Source: Morinoia aosen (Eukaryota > Arthropoda > Malacostraca > Amphipoda > Talitridae). Taken from it: 64,000 nt of DNA. The notes under the pieces are model-generated. The model was not told the DNA's origin, made no database searches, and saw nothing but the letters and a program-made list of their open reading frames with translations. Position numbers and translations under genes: made by a program. The stretch spans positions 70,141,436 to 70,205,435 of the forward strand of contig CM059564.1 in assembly GCA_030386875.1 (NCBI GenBank), in the 5' to 3' direction. This document shows positions 11,011-22,749 of the stretch, one piece after another (the first letter of the stretch is position 1; the number at the start of each line of letters is the position of its first letter).

Positions 11011-11919
11011 GGGGTTAACAGATGCGAATGAAGGGTAAGAGGGAGGCGTAGAGAAGACAGGAGAGCAGGCGCTCACTATGGTTTTCAAAACCGTCCTCGT
11101 AAAACGATCCCGCCGGCAAACACGTCTTCTTCCTCGCGTTGACGTCCAAGAGCGATGACTCCTGCCCTACAAGCAAGATCAGTGACGACACTGGTGCTGC
11201 ATGTAACTTATGGTGGTCGGAAAGATAACCACTCTTTGTTAATTGCATAACCTATAACAAACTCGTTTTTTGTAAAAGATTTCGCAGTTCAGGTTTGAGA
11301 CGTCGAGTGAGCGCGTGGTGTGTCTTCACGACCTATGTCATGAGGCCAAACCCTGTGTGTTCTTTTCTATTATTGCTTATAAATGAACACCACAAAAAAT
11401 TGGTCCCATAACCATTAGACAGAGTTTAGATCTTTCTGTAAACGTCGTTAAATTCAGAATAAATGCATTACATTCAAGCCAACTGTAAGGCCATTACCGC
11501 TTGTCGAAAAAAAGGGGAACAACAGAACAACTTTGAGCATCGGCTACCGACAAGGGCGCAACCTACATTCTTTGTGCCCCAAGAAACTCAAATTGCCAGC
11601 GGACATCAACCCTCTTGCTGCATGCTGGCCGCTTCTGCCAGTATCACTTATTTTAGGAACTCCGTTGCTAGTGCGAAAGGTCAACTTCATTAGTGGGGTA
11701 TAGCGTCGGACTTCCGCCGCCTCCTGCTTTCCTTCTACGTCAGCACTTCACAACCCGGCTCCACAATGGGGCTGTGAGGTAGACCGACCGAATTGTCTCA
11801 ATGAATTATTGTTCTGACAGCTAGATGAAGGATGAAATCTCTCCTGTCGGGTATCACCATACCAGGCCTAGCATATTAAATCGCAAACTACATAAGCTGA
11901 AAATCGTTATATTCCTGAA

Positions 11920-12150
11920 TACTACGTGATAATAATGAGTGTATTATTGGATGAGGCGTAACTGATAAATAATTGGAAGTTGATAATAATTATTGCCAAA
12001 TAATTAACTGATAGTCGATAACTGTTATTTAATAGTAATTGACTGATAATTGACAACTAACAGTTGACTACTTCATATATGATGCGTAGTAATTCATTCG
12101 ATAACTGATGGTACATCGATAGTGATGTCAATTGATAATTGTTCAATAAT
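11920..12150. repeat. Degenerate TGATAATTG / AACTGATA-rich tract
   Basis: Cryptically simple sequence with many overlapping variants of TTGATAAT, AACTGATA and AACTGTTA without a fixed period. It looks like an old eroded microsatellite. No coding potential was seen. Confidence 0.4.
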
Positions 12151-12183
12151 AGATAAAAAAAAGTTTAAAATTGTAACTCTTTG

Positions 12184-12755
12184 AGCTTGATATTGAAATT
12201 AATTTTAAGGTTCGACGCGGAATAGTTCAGAAGTAAGACGGTGATCATTATGAGTGTTCGCAAGGAAATCGACTGATTGGAGAAATAGTGTTATACACTC
12301 GAATGTGTAACACCTTTCTCACTTTGAATTGAAAGTAATTTAAAGTATCTATGCAAGATTTACAAGCAAAAGACTGAATCCTTTGAAAATCGACTGAATA
12401 CGATGGGGAAAGATGAGCTTCACTTTCTTCCCGAATAGAGGATGGAAAAATTTGTGTAATATACTGAAATGAGGTACATATTTTAATTTTCAGATATGGG
12501 AGTAATTTGAGCCTAAGTGCAATAGTTTGGAAGCTGGAGTTTGGTCAACATTTGAATTTCAAGACTATCGACTCCACACAATGGCGGTAAGAGCAACCAA
12601 GATCTCTTTTCTTTCAAGAAAGGGTAAATATTTGAGTTTTAAATACTTACCCAAAACATGTTTTAAGCTCAAAATTGAAATTAGTTTTTAGTCTTTCGGT
12701 CCAAAGTGTTGAAGTAAGAACGTTGTCATAATGGGTCTTTTAAGGAAATTCGACT
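12184..12755. repeat. Two diverged direct-repeat copies of about 90 bases, 480 bases apart
   Basis: The segments at about 12184-12276 and 12666-12755 share an ordered series of words: ATTGAAATTA, GAAGTAAGA, CG, GT, CAT-ATG and GGAAAT-CGACTGA. Identity is partial. They suggest an internally repeated noncoding mobile element or an old local duplication. Neither copy is coding. Confidence 0.45.
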
Positions 12756-14877
12756 GACAAGTGCGGGAGCAAGGAGTGCCTCGCTCTTTACTAAGCTAGA
12801 AGAAAAAAAACCTCTTTGACATTTTAGCACAGAGCATCTTATGAGTTTCATTTGCCCGTATCGGGAGAGAAAATAATACGTCTCAATTTTTTACTTATAG
12901 GAGGAAGAACTTCTTCGGGTGTCAGCACGACTCATTTCAGCTATTGCATTCCAGATATGTTAGAAATTTAATGTTTTGCTCTGGTTTTTCGGTGTGAATG
13001 TTTTCTGTTCGTCAAGTATTTTGCAATCGGTTTCTTTTTCCATCTTAAAGGTAGGAGGCTTCACTAAAATACTCGTTTTGTTGTGAATGGGAGTAAGTAG
13101 TTTTTTTCTATCGTTCCCTAATCTCTGTAGTTGTCGAGAACGCTGAACACAGTTGTAGGATCAGTCTACCTCTCGGCTTACCACTTTTTTAGATCCCTCT
13201 GTGATAACTGCAGCGTCCCGCTCACAGTGAACCAATTTAAGGCTTTGGCTAGTACCTGACACAAATGGAATTGCTCATTCTCGACGAACTAAATCTTTTT
13301 AAGATCAAACCTGTCCCATATGATAAATAAAATGCCGTTTTTCCCTGTAGAGACTCAGACTTTCGCTTCTACAACCAGACCTTGAGCTATTCGTACGAAC
13401 TCCTCGTTTAATTTGCCACCCTGCACGCACCAATGAGCCTGAAGCTAGACTCTAGCCAGGTACTTCGTGAGTATCTAGTCATGAGCGTGAAGTGCTCGTG
13501 CGATTGTTGTACACCGATACGCCACCCCCAAACCAGCCTGCGACAAAATAGGCTGTCCTGTCACCACTTCAGCGAGTGCTGTATAAGAACGATGTTCTGC
13601 CTAACAGCTTCAGTTTTCACTCGACTCTCTTCATTATCTCTTCACTCAGCAGTCAGTGCAGTAACTCCAAGGCCAAGATTCAGATCACTCTCTGAATTTA
13701 AGTACATTAACCACATTGTCGGGCTTAGAGTAAGAAAAAACACCTCTGTTATTGCACGTTAACGGAGCCAACAGTTCATCCAGCTTTCAAGGAGCAAAAC
13801 GAGAAGCAGACATTACATGCCACTTTACAGTTAAGTGTTGGCAGACACAAGCTCCTCCAGCATTAAGGACGAATAGGTTTTAAAGAGCATGAATCCACGT
13901 TTCTTTGCTCCTGCCGTGTCGTTCCAGTGCGCGCCTTACCACCTCAGACACTAAGTTCGGTTCCCTGGTCTACAATATATTCTTCTATGTTATTGATGCA
14001 GAACCGAACTAAAAGTATATTTTAAGGGTTGACAGTGAACTATAACACCGCGCTGTTTCCTTTGCAAATATATATATGAATGTAGATCATTAGTAGTTTT
14101 TCTTTATTGTTCATATTAGATTTTTTTACTTCTCTCGGTATAAGGATAACTTTTCTCAAAGTATTAGTATATAAATTGACTTTTTTGTTGTAATCCTACT
14201 ATATATTATCCGTTTTGTCACAGAATGCCTCTGAGAATTCAGAGATTGAAACAAACTTTCATTTTTATTCGTCGATTACACACAACATTTTGTTAAATTG
14301 ACCCCACATCAAGCAATTATCGAGTTACTTTCGACAATCAGAGCATTGGATTTTGTCAAAATTGTTAGTGAGCTGAGCTGATTGTGGTTATGAAATGATG
14401 ATGCTGTTCCATTTGAATTCCTTTCTAGAGAATTTAGCCACAAATTTTACACAAATGAATATTAAGGTTTTGATGCTTGCTGTAGAGATATTAGTCCAAT
14501 CTAGGGAAAAGAATTCTATGAATAAACTTGAATTCCTTGTACCCTGAACACAAATTGAAATTGTACAAACATGGGTCATTTTTTATTTTTGTAGATACTT
14601 ATTCATTTTTCAGTAAAATACTTGATGCTTTTTAGATACTATCCATGAAAAAAATATCCAGCATTCAGAAAAAACTCTTCATTTCATCTGTCATACGTTT
14701 AGTATTAGTCTTGATTGGTCAGTAAACGACTAGAACCATTAGAATTTTTTTGTGGGGTTAGATGATGAAATAAAAACACGCATGTCGAATCATGTGCCAT
14801 ACCACCAGTGGAAGATAATGAAAAAATTATGAATTACATAATGGCCGTAATATAAAGTATGACTGCAGATTTCCCCA

Positions 14878-15242
14878 ATGTTCTATGTATTTCAGTACCC
14901 TACGTTTACTGTTGCATTCCTTCTTAATGATACTTATTGCTGCGTAGTGGAACAAATGACCATCTTGGCAGTTGAAGTACCATTAGAATCCTACGGGTTG
15001 AACTGTAAGTGATAACTAACACTTTGCTTGTCCGTTTTTGTTGTTTTGCTCTTTGGTAGGCCAAAGGAAGATATTGGGCAAATTTAAAAGAACTCAAAGA
15101 AAAGCTTAAATTACAGAGTTTAGATAAATCGAAATCCCTTGGGGTAGCATACGTATTTCATGGAGTGGCAATTGGTTATTTATTGTTTAAAAAATTCTGT
15201 ACATGGAAGAAAAGTATGATTATATATTACCGCTCTCACTGA
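14878..15242 (+). other. Plus-strand exon-like segments inside receptor intron 1
   Basis: A sharply defined intron-like stretch at 15006-15059 begins GTAAGT, contains TAACTAAC (a good branch-point match) and ends in a pyrimidine tract before GGTAG. After it, 15060-15242 is open for 60 codons to TGA. The peptide has a Lys-rich helix (LKELKEKLKLQSLDKSKS) followed by a probable membrane segment (GVAYVFHGVAIGYLLF). Before it, 14878-15005 is open from an ATG with a second in-frame ATG at the QMTILAVE motif. The two open frames do not join in phase at the obvious splice sites (phase 1 against phase 0), so either another exon is used or the structure is broken. No family was recognised. Confidence 0.3.
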
Positions 15243-15349
15243 CTTTTAAAATGCGCTCTCTTAATCATAGAAACATCGGTGAATTACATTGAAACTTACG
15301 CTACCATAGAAGTTCGATGAGTATGGTATCACGTTTGCGCGGTTCTTAC

Positions 15350-16414
15350 CTGAGACTTGACGCATTCCGTGGAGTTCAACAGATACAACACTGGAGTCAG
15401 AGTACCAATCAAATTCACCAAAGACAGTACCCGAAGATCTGTTGCCAGCGTGCTCCAAAGCGTCACGTAAAATAGAGAGGTTAATAACCATACAATGAGG
15501 TTGATCATTGTTATGGTCAATGGAGATCCAGCATAAGTATTGATCATGTTATTCAGTTGAAACAAATTCAGCACGCTCTCGCTCAGGTCTTCCATCTCAA
15601 CGCCAGCCCACGCGGTACACGGCTTCTGGACGTCCTCATTCACATTGCTGACTGGGACATGCATGCAATCACCAATTTTGTTTGCATTAACGAGGGTTTT
15701 CTTAGTGCTTTTCTGATCATCGCCTCTACGCTGTCGTTCTTCCTTAAGCTGAGTTAGTTCGTCCAGCTGAGCTGCATCTTCGTAAGCCTTTTTGATGGGA
15801 AGAAATAAAGCGTCCAAATTTAGACTGATGAACTGCATTACGTTGTGATACATAACCGCTATGAACATCATGAGTAGAGAGCTCCAGAAACTCTTGATGG
15901 TCATGGTGCCCAACGCCAGAATGTTGCTCTCAACCTTTAGAGCCAGTATCATGAGAACAGCGTTAGCAGGCAACCCTACAAGAGCGATAAAGAATATTAC
16001 AGCAGTTGGTATGTTTCCTAAAGTAATTTTAAGTTCCATAACCTCAGTGAATTTGAGAATTCGAGCAACTTGCCAGCGCTGAGACCAAAGAATAACTTGA
16101 AGCATTATGGTGCACAGCGCACACACCACATCGTAAATCATGTGCGCCACTATCATGGTTTTGAAGCCTAGCTCAGCACCTCGCGGAGAAACTACCGCAT
16201 AGTAAACGTCGATGACCATGGCAACAACAGTGAAGACTGTGATGCAGAAGCTCCATACGGTCCAAGCTGTACTTTTCTTTAAGTGCAGTTTAGAAACGCA
16301 AATCTTGGAGTCTTCGCTAGTCGTTGTTTCAGGCTGCCATGTAAAAGGGAAGAACCCGAAGAGTCGGAGCAGCTGGTGGAATGCTGAGATGATCTTGGAT
16401 TGTTGGTCCAGCAT
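15350..16414 (-). CDS. Gustatory receptor, exon 1 (TM1-TM6), 7tm_7 family
   Basis: First coding exon (355 codons) of an insect-type gustatory receptor, a seven-helix ligand-gated cation channel of chemosensory neurons with an intracellular N-terminus. Hydrophobic segments lie at about residues 52-75, 84-110, 133-158, 169-195, 298-320 and 328-346; TM7 is built by exons 3 and 4. The long loop at about 205-285 is charged (KEERQRRGDDQKSTKK). The exon ends TECVKSQ at a consensus donor CAG|GTAAGA in phase 0, then continues in 7999-7931, 5862-5776 and 4984-4925, for a total of 426 residues. The large first exon followed by short 3' exons with phase-0 introns is typical of this family. The start is the first ATG of the open frame, with a TATA-like box upstream at 16520-16527. 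The ligand cannot be predicted. I see no frameshift or stop, so the gene appears intact. Confidence 0.85.
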
Positions 16415-16519
16415 CTCGTTTGGTTACTCTGCGCGATGAAGGGAAAGTTCATAAATGATTCCTCTCTAAAATTTAAAATGTGATAAAGTTCTTCTCATGA
16501 TCAATATTTAAAAAAACCC

Positions 16520-16527
16520 CTTATATA
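16520..16527 (-). promoter_or_regulatory. TATA-like box upstream of the gustatory receptor
   Basis: TATATAAG on the minus strand, followed by a G run, about 105 bases before the receptor ATG at 16414. Position and sequence fit a core promoter. No Inr or DPE motif was verified. Confidence 0.4.
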
Positions 16528-19199
16528 GTTCATCAGAAAGTGTACGGGCTTATCACTCGCAAAGTCATCTTATATATTTCTCCATTTTTCCATTACCTCA
16601 TTTTCACCGATGTGAAATTTAACAACTCATTTTGAAAACATTTTCTTTTTAATTAAACGTAATTTTCTTGCTGTGCTGAAATATTTAGGAAAAACGAAGT
16701 GACATGTATTGTGAACCTAAAATTTAATTCTTCATTTTGATGAAAAACATGTCATGCCACTACCACAACAGACGCATTCATCGGAACTAGCTGGTTGCTT
16801 GAATTGAACACCGCTACCTCCACAGCGACGCTGAATCCTCTAGCCTCGTTTCCACATATTCGATGCTATAATAGCTTACCCGGTCCTCGGTGAAAACATA
16901 AACATTAATGAAAGCAAATGAATACATTTTTTTAATTAGTTCATAAAGTAACTTTCCTGCGACAATCAATTGCGAAGACGTTTGGATGAGCTAACCGTGC
17001 ACGAAAATCTAGGTAACTGACGATTAACTATGAAAATTTGCCGCAGTTTTGTTTTATCTTCAATTTTCCAACGTGGATTTTACATCCTATATTTTGAAGT
17101 AATCCACATGACTGCAATTATTTATTTCGTGAGGTGTGAAAAAATTTGTGAAGAGACAAGGATGGCGGTGAATAATTTTGTTTGAAATTCCAACGCTGAT
17201 CGGAATCAACATGCCGAAGGCAGCGTGATACCAAGGATGACGTAACACAATTGCTTGTGACGCGCGATTTTAAGTCATTGAGGCGAGCAGGTTCATCTGC
17301 CCACCTTCGTTAAAACTAACTTTTGCGAATTAGACATTTTTGCAGTGCATTTTGTGAGATCTTTTTTGTTTCAAAACGAAGCAAATTACTTTTATGCCGA
17401 TATTTGGAATAAATGGGTTCCCACGTAGACATTTAAAGCCTTCTTCTGCAGTGTTTTCTTTGTTTTGTCCTGGGGTAAAGCCCACGAAAAGAACTCTATG
17501 AGGAATAGCACCAGAGCATCGCAGGTAGAATACAAAAAATAAATTTACTCCTCGACATTCACCAGCTAAATAAAACACACCACTCAAAGAAGAGACCCGA
17601 GCGACTTTAAACCACTTCGTGAAAGCACTTTATGAAAAATTAATGAAAAGAGCGGTGCATTGTTCAGTTCTAACAAGAACATTGAGTTACGAGTTCCGCA
17701 AACGCTGTTAGATCTTCAATATGCATGTTACTGGATAATGTACGTGATGTTGTATATTTCAATGGCGATTGCATGATTTCATTTAAGCTTCGAGGTCAAG
17801 TTTTAAGCGACTAGGTTGTTTCTAGGTTTAGTTGAATTGAACTTAAAGAGAAATTAGCCACCGAAATATCAATTGATGACTGAGACGTCGACGTATCAAC
17901 TCCATAATAACGATAGCATTGATTTTCAAATCTAAAGATGTATGTAATTAAAGGTAGAGTTGTATGTTATTCCTCTGTTCACGCCGCGCCACCGCGCTTA
18001 AAGAGTTGTGCAAAAGTTATTTCAATGAGACTGAGCAGCAATGCATGAACATTTTTTCATCATTCACGCCTCTTTGAATTATGATAGGCGCAAAGTTGGA
18101 ATTTTTGGCCCAAAATTTGTTTCCAAACAGACGTTTAAAATGGAACTGATTAAGACTGAAGACTAAGCCGAGTATCATACTTTTAAACGTGGAAGCTAGG
18201 TAAAGTCGAGACCCTTTTATATAATGAACAAATATTTGAAACCTAGACTCCACGAATGACAACAGAACTAAGTGCTCCTAATTCACTCCTTACCTTTGAT
18301 GTTTGTTCTTCAAAAATGTCAAGTATAGATTTACAGTTCGTTCAAGTCACTTGCACGCTTTCACTTCATAATATTTTCACAAAACTTTTCAAGCAGCTTA
18401 GATGTGGCGGCAACGCAGGGCGTACCGTCCGAGCACTCGTGACGCACTGTGCAGTCTTCTTAATGTCTTGAACGCCAATCGACGAGCCTTTGTGTGGTTC
18501 CTTATCATTGTTTCGTGCTGCCTCAATCATAGACAAAGTTCATCGAAATTGAATCAAGTCTTCAGTTCAACGTTCGCAGTAAAAGCTCATGACCGATTCA
18601 CCATTGGTGGAATGATGTAACTCGTACTCATAGCACCGCAATGGCTTCGTGATCCCTTGTCTTGAATATTTCCGGTAATATTCAGTGTTTGATCGAACAA
18701 GAGCTTCTGCAACATCGCTACATCTTGATGAGCCTCAAATTAAGTCATGATTACGGAATGAGTACCACTGTGCTTGTATGAAGCGTTAACATCCGAAACA
18801 TCATGTTTTCTAAGCAGAACAGAGTAAAAGAATAGTTTTCACGGTAGTCGGCAATTGTTGCTTTATCAAATCCAAATATAAAGTATTTGTGAAGTCGTGA
18901 CACTGTCTAGGTCGAGTAAGTCGTACCACGATGACACTTTTTTATGGTGTACCACAATGCATCTTTGGGTTAAAATGAAATCAAAATATAAGTATAATTT
19001 TCAATCCGTCATTCTGATAAGAATTGTGTACAAAGTACAACGAAGGGAACGATAGGAACTTCTTAAAAGAGTATTGATATTTGATTTTTGCTTCTGGTCC
19101 GTCACTGGGAAGGTTTTGTTAAATGAAGATTATTTTACGTCAAAAATTGCACGTTTATCATAAGTGAATGTAATATACAGCACAAGTATAGGACGTGTT
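16528..19199. other. Upstream region of the receptor, no firm gene
   Basis: AT-rich DNA with no recognisable gene. On the minus strand a 42-codon reading near 18713-18590 starts MLQKLLFDQTLNITG and lies in slightly GC-richer DNA. It has no known relatives and no clear splice sites, so it is left uncalled. Confidence 0.3.
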
Positions 19200-19600
19200 C
19201 AGTACTAGGGAATCAGAATGGAGATTAAAAGAGAGCACACAGCGCAAAAAGGATACTCGCCTCTGTTTCACGAAGCCATTGATCGTTGTGTGCTTCTGAA
19301 ACAAAGCTCCTTGTCTTCTGAATGATGAACCGTGGAGGTAATGAGTGCAAAAACTGTCCATGCCTCATATATTCAAGATGGGTATCTCATAATCCTTACT
19401 TGAATTTCATAGCGTGCACATAATTGTTGGCTGTCCCTGTTCGGGGCCTCGCGTGACTCATTTCTGCAGACAAAGAGATTCACGTGGTAATCGCAGGCAT
19501 CATTTGCATCGAAAAGAAGCACCATTCCTTTTCACCGTAAATCTACCGAACGTTTCTGAAAGAGAGGTTTTTCAGTGATATTTCATGCCATCAACTTTCC
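19200..19600 (-). pseudogene. piggyBac-type transposase remnant (DDE_Tnp_1_7-like)
   Basis: Frameshifted minus-strand remnant whose pieces follow the order of a piggyBac transposase. From about 19553 downward there is FGRFTVK, then after a frameshift GMVLLFDANDACDYHVNLFV, matching the family pattern in which a F/W-G-x-K motif leads to a D-A-x-x-x-Y strand. Further on, from 19361, comes MDSFCTHYLHGSSFRRQG and then NGFVKQR, matching the conserved MDNFFTS...LRxRG...N-x-x-GFPK block that carries a catalytic Asp. At least two frame changes and several stops show it is dead. An adjoining open minus-strand stretch at 19790-19659 (containing GRWCSGPDGFVVCDDSY) may be an upstream part, but I could not align it. 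The assignment is from motif recall, not a search. Confidence 0.45.
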
Positions 19601-19917
19601 AATGCTGAACATGTGCACTGAAAAAAGTCCCTGCATTGAAGGTGACGTGAAAATCAGGAGTTTAACGAGTCAGTTGCTTCAAGTGAGACAAAGGCCGCCA
19701 CGTAACTATCATCACACACAACAAAGCCATCGGGCCCACTGCACCACCGGCCAATGTTCAATTCTACCAATTTCCTTTGAGGAGCTTCTGTGAAATAAAA
19801 AACCTGAACTGTATGTTTTCTAAGACGAGAGGTTTTCTAATTTGTTATCCAGGTAGAAAACATTGTAAAAATTACTTCCACAGAGAGAGTCATGTAGCAG
19901 GTGTGTGATACCCATTC

Positions 19918-20025
19918 CCCAGTCTAACTTTTTCGTCGGAACATGCATGTTTTTCGCCGCCTAAGCGATTTAAATATTTGGACGGCGAAAAACATGCATA
20001 CAGGCAGCGAAAAAGTTAGACTGGG
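19918..20025. mobile_element. 108-base palindromic MITE-like element, copy 1
   Basis: Near-perfect inverted repeat. It opens CCCAGTCTAACTTTTTCG and closes with the reverse complement CGAAAAAGTTAGACTGGG. Inside, ATGCATGTTTTTCGCCG faces CGGCGAAAAACATGCAT across a short AT centre. It folds into one hairpin over its whole length. A second copy of exactly the same length lies at 43002-43109. TA follows the right end; the left flank is TTC rather than TA, perhaps mutated. No coding capacity. It is probably a non-autonomous element moved by a Tc1/mariner-type enzyme. Confidence 0.75.
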
Positions 20026-21600
20026 TAATCGTGTTTCAGTGAGAGAAATGAATTTAATGTCTAAGGCAAAATTTTTGCCGAAGGTTTTGTTGAAAATTCT
20101 TTGTTGCTCAATGTATAACTCAAAATTTTTGTTTTATGAACATTTTTCCTGCGTTTAACACTGAAGCCTGAAAAATGTGCATGTTCATTTTCGCTTCACA
20201 TGAGATGAAATAATAATTCACACGTATTATCTGTAAACTTAGTCAGAAATTTAACAGCGACTATTTAATTTAATTTAACAGCGACTATGATTTAATTAAA
20301 AATGAAGAACATTCGCTAACGTGAATTATTGGACCTTCTAGAAAATTAATAAATCCATGTGATTTTTAGACAGGTGCTTACATTTTAACAACACTTCTAA
20401 AACTTCCAGATAACCCATCGTGAGACTTCCCGAAATTGGCCTTCTAAAACTGGCATTTTCTTATACTTTCTTTGTTAAGCTCTTGCATTTATTTAAACAA
20501 TTTCCTAGCTAATTAAAGAGGTTTCGTGTACGATCTTACTAAAGCAAAATTGTTGATTCTGTTTGCCTGGCCAGTAAAATTCTTTTTCTCATTCAATTGT
20601 TCCGACTAATAAAGGCTTTTCATATAAACTGCGATGATTGTTACACAGTACCAGAGTTGCCTTCAAATGCTCCGTGATATTTCTTCTACACAGGTATTCT
20701 CCCACGTAATTCTGAAAACGATAAAACACTGAACTACTAGAGTGTGTATTTCGCCTTGAAGCTGTCGTCAAGTGTAAGTATCATTGCATGGCCTTCCTTG
20801 CGCTAAATATTATTTTTCAGTTTTGTGTCTATATCAGAAGCAGTGTTTGCGGCAGTGATCGATGCGAGAAACAATCTTCCTAGGAACAGAAAACAATTTG
20901 TTGCGTTACATCCTTTCGAAGGCTTGCATACATTTGGACAGAGAAAAACATCTTAGAAGCTTCAGGATTTTTCTCTTTATTGTTGAATGGTATGCAAAAA
21001 TACCGACCGTTTCCGACTTGTTTGCCTCTTTTGAGAAACCACTTGACGTGGGAGAGTTATTTATATCTCACATGAATGTATACACAGCGTGGGCGGCACT
21101 TTGATGAACAAACTTGAAATAAATAATGTTGGTGTGATAAATATGACATCCAAAAAAGGTACCATGACATGAATTTTCATATGGCCACCAAGGTCTCTTA
21201 ATATTACGTTCATTGATTCTACCTTCTGAAGACATTTGAAGAATTTGGTGCTCGAAACACTGATTCATTTCGAAGCAGATCTAATCGGTTGAATTGTTGC
21301 AACCTCCGCAAAGATTTGTGACCTTGCCTGAGTCATAGAACGCGTTCGGCAATTATTGCACAGGTGTTTGAACATCTGTGTACATAATAAAAACAAATAA
21401 AATACATTTGTAATTCCTGACACTCTCAGAGTAGGAATTTTCTTCTTCAAGTTTAAAATTTCAAGTCCCTCTAATTAACTCTTAACGAAGTATTTTCGAC
21501 CCCACGGTAATTGAGTAAAAGCGTTTATTTGAATTCTTCTGTGTCGGGCCTCATGTAAGCCATCAAGCTGCTGCACGTCACTACGTAGAATACCAAACCA
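20026..21600. other. Noncoding, with one exon-like segment on the minus strand
   Basis: No gene is recognised. At 20711-20589 (minus) a good acceptor (GTTTTATCGTTTTCAG) precedes 40 open codons starting NYVGEYLCRRNITEHLK and ending in a stop. It could be a terminal exon, but no partner exon or family was found. On the plus strand, 20862-21104 is open for 80 codons without recognisable motifs. Confidence 0.25.
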
Positions 21601-22628
21601 CGGCGACTTATGGGGATCTACAACCCTGCACTTTACCTCATTTTTCAAATTTCCCTGTACTGATTTCTATTGCACCTAGGGGAACGAAAATGCATACAGA
21701 TATGTAAAATTGAATTCCAAACACATTCGCCTTCATAAAAATGTGCGATTTCCGCGAAAAAAAAAATTTATTTCGTGATCATAAGAAAAATGTTTACACT
21801 TGCGCAAAACTTTTCCCACTCGACAATTTTCAACTTAGAAGCGTGATTTTGGTCTCATTCGACGCGGAGGAATTGTAGGAACATCGTAACGAAAGAAATT
21901 TTATAAAAATTATTGTTACATCTGTCCGAAAAATGTCTGCCCCAGAAAATTCTTAGATTACTTTTTCTAATCTCAGATTGCAGCATTCTATTGCAGCTAG
22001 GTAAACGAAAATGAATGCTGAAATGTAAAATTAAATTCTAAAAACATTTGCCTCCATAAAAATTTTCGATTTTTGCGATAGGAAAAAAGTTATTGGAAGA
22101 ACATGTATATAAAGTTTCTTTTTGCGCAAAACAACACCTCTTCTACAATTTTCAACGTAGAAGCGTGATTTTGGTTTCATTCGATACGGTTCGACGGTGG
22201 AAACAGAGTAGCAAAGCGAAATTCTATTTGAATTCCATATTAGATTTTTATTGTTAAAAAACTGACAATTTTTTTACATGTTGGACATGTGTAACAATAA
22301 CTTTTTTCTAGTTCGAAATGCAAAAAAAAATTCTTCTCCATGAGGTTCCTACATCCTTCCTCGTCGAATGAGGTCAAAATCACGCTTCTACATAGAAAAT
22401 TGTAGAGTGCGAAGAGTTTTGCGCAAGTATATTTATTTTCTCATAAACGAGCAATAATTCTCGTTTCGCAAAAATCGAAAATTTTTATAGGGGTAAATGT
22501 GTTCGAAGTTCAGTTTTACATATCTGCATGCATTTTCGTTAACCTAGTTGTAATAGAAATGAGAAAAAAATGTTTGTAAAATTTGGTGCATTAAGTAAAG
22601 TCCAGGGTAGTAGATCCCCTTGTGGCGT
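21601..22628. mobile_element. Foldback-type element with inverted arms near 290 bases
   Basis: The left arm (21601 to about 21890) and right arm (about 22340 to 22628) are inverted copies. Both contain GGGGATCTAC, then CTTTAC, CGAAAATGCAT, CAGATATGTAAAA, TTGCGCAAAAC, GAAGCGTGATTTT and CTCATTCGACG in the same order when one arm is reversed. A further direct copy of part of the left arm sits in the middle at about 21975-22190, so the element has three copies of one module. No open reading frame. It resembles a non-autonomous element with long terminal inverted repeats. I could not define a target-site duplication. Confidence 0.7.
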
Positions 22629-22749
22629 GTTATCAATAGCAACAACTTAGTTCGATGCCATTTACAGAAATTTTAAGATCTGCTCCCAACAAACTACATT
22701 TCTCATGAGCAGTTTGCAAGTTGGCGTGCGCGATAAGAACAGGGCAGTG

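Noticed and set aside
14388-14579. Minus-strand exon-like segment with FFSLDW and TLIFICVKF, resembling a receptor TM7
   Set aside because: It lies upstream of receptor exons 2 and 3, whereas the true TM7 exon with TYIVILLQF is at 4984-4925. It is AT-rich and probably chance.
19575-19793. Plus-strand 72-codon frame
   Set aside because: It is antisense to the more protein-like minus-strand reading next to the piggyBac remnant and has no motif.
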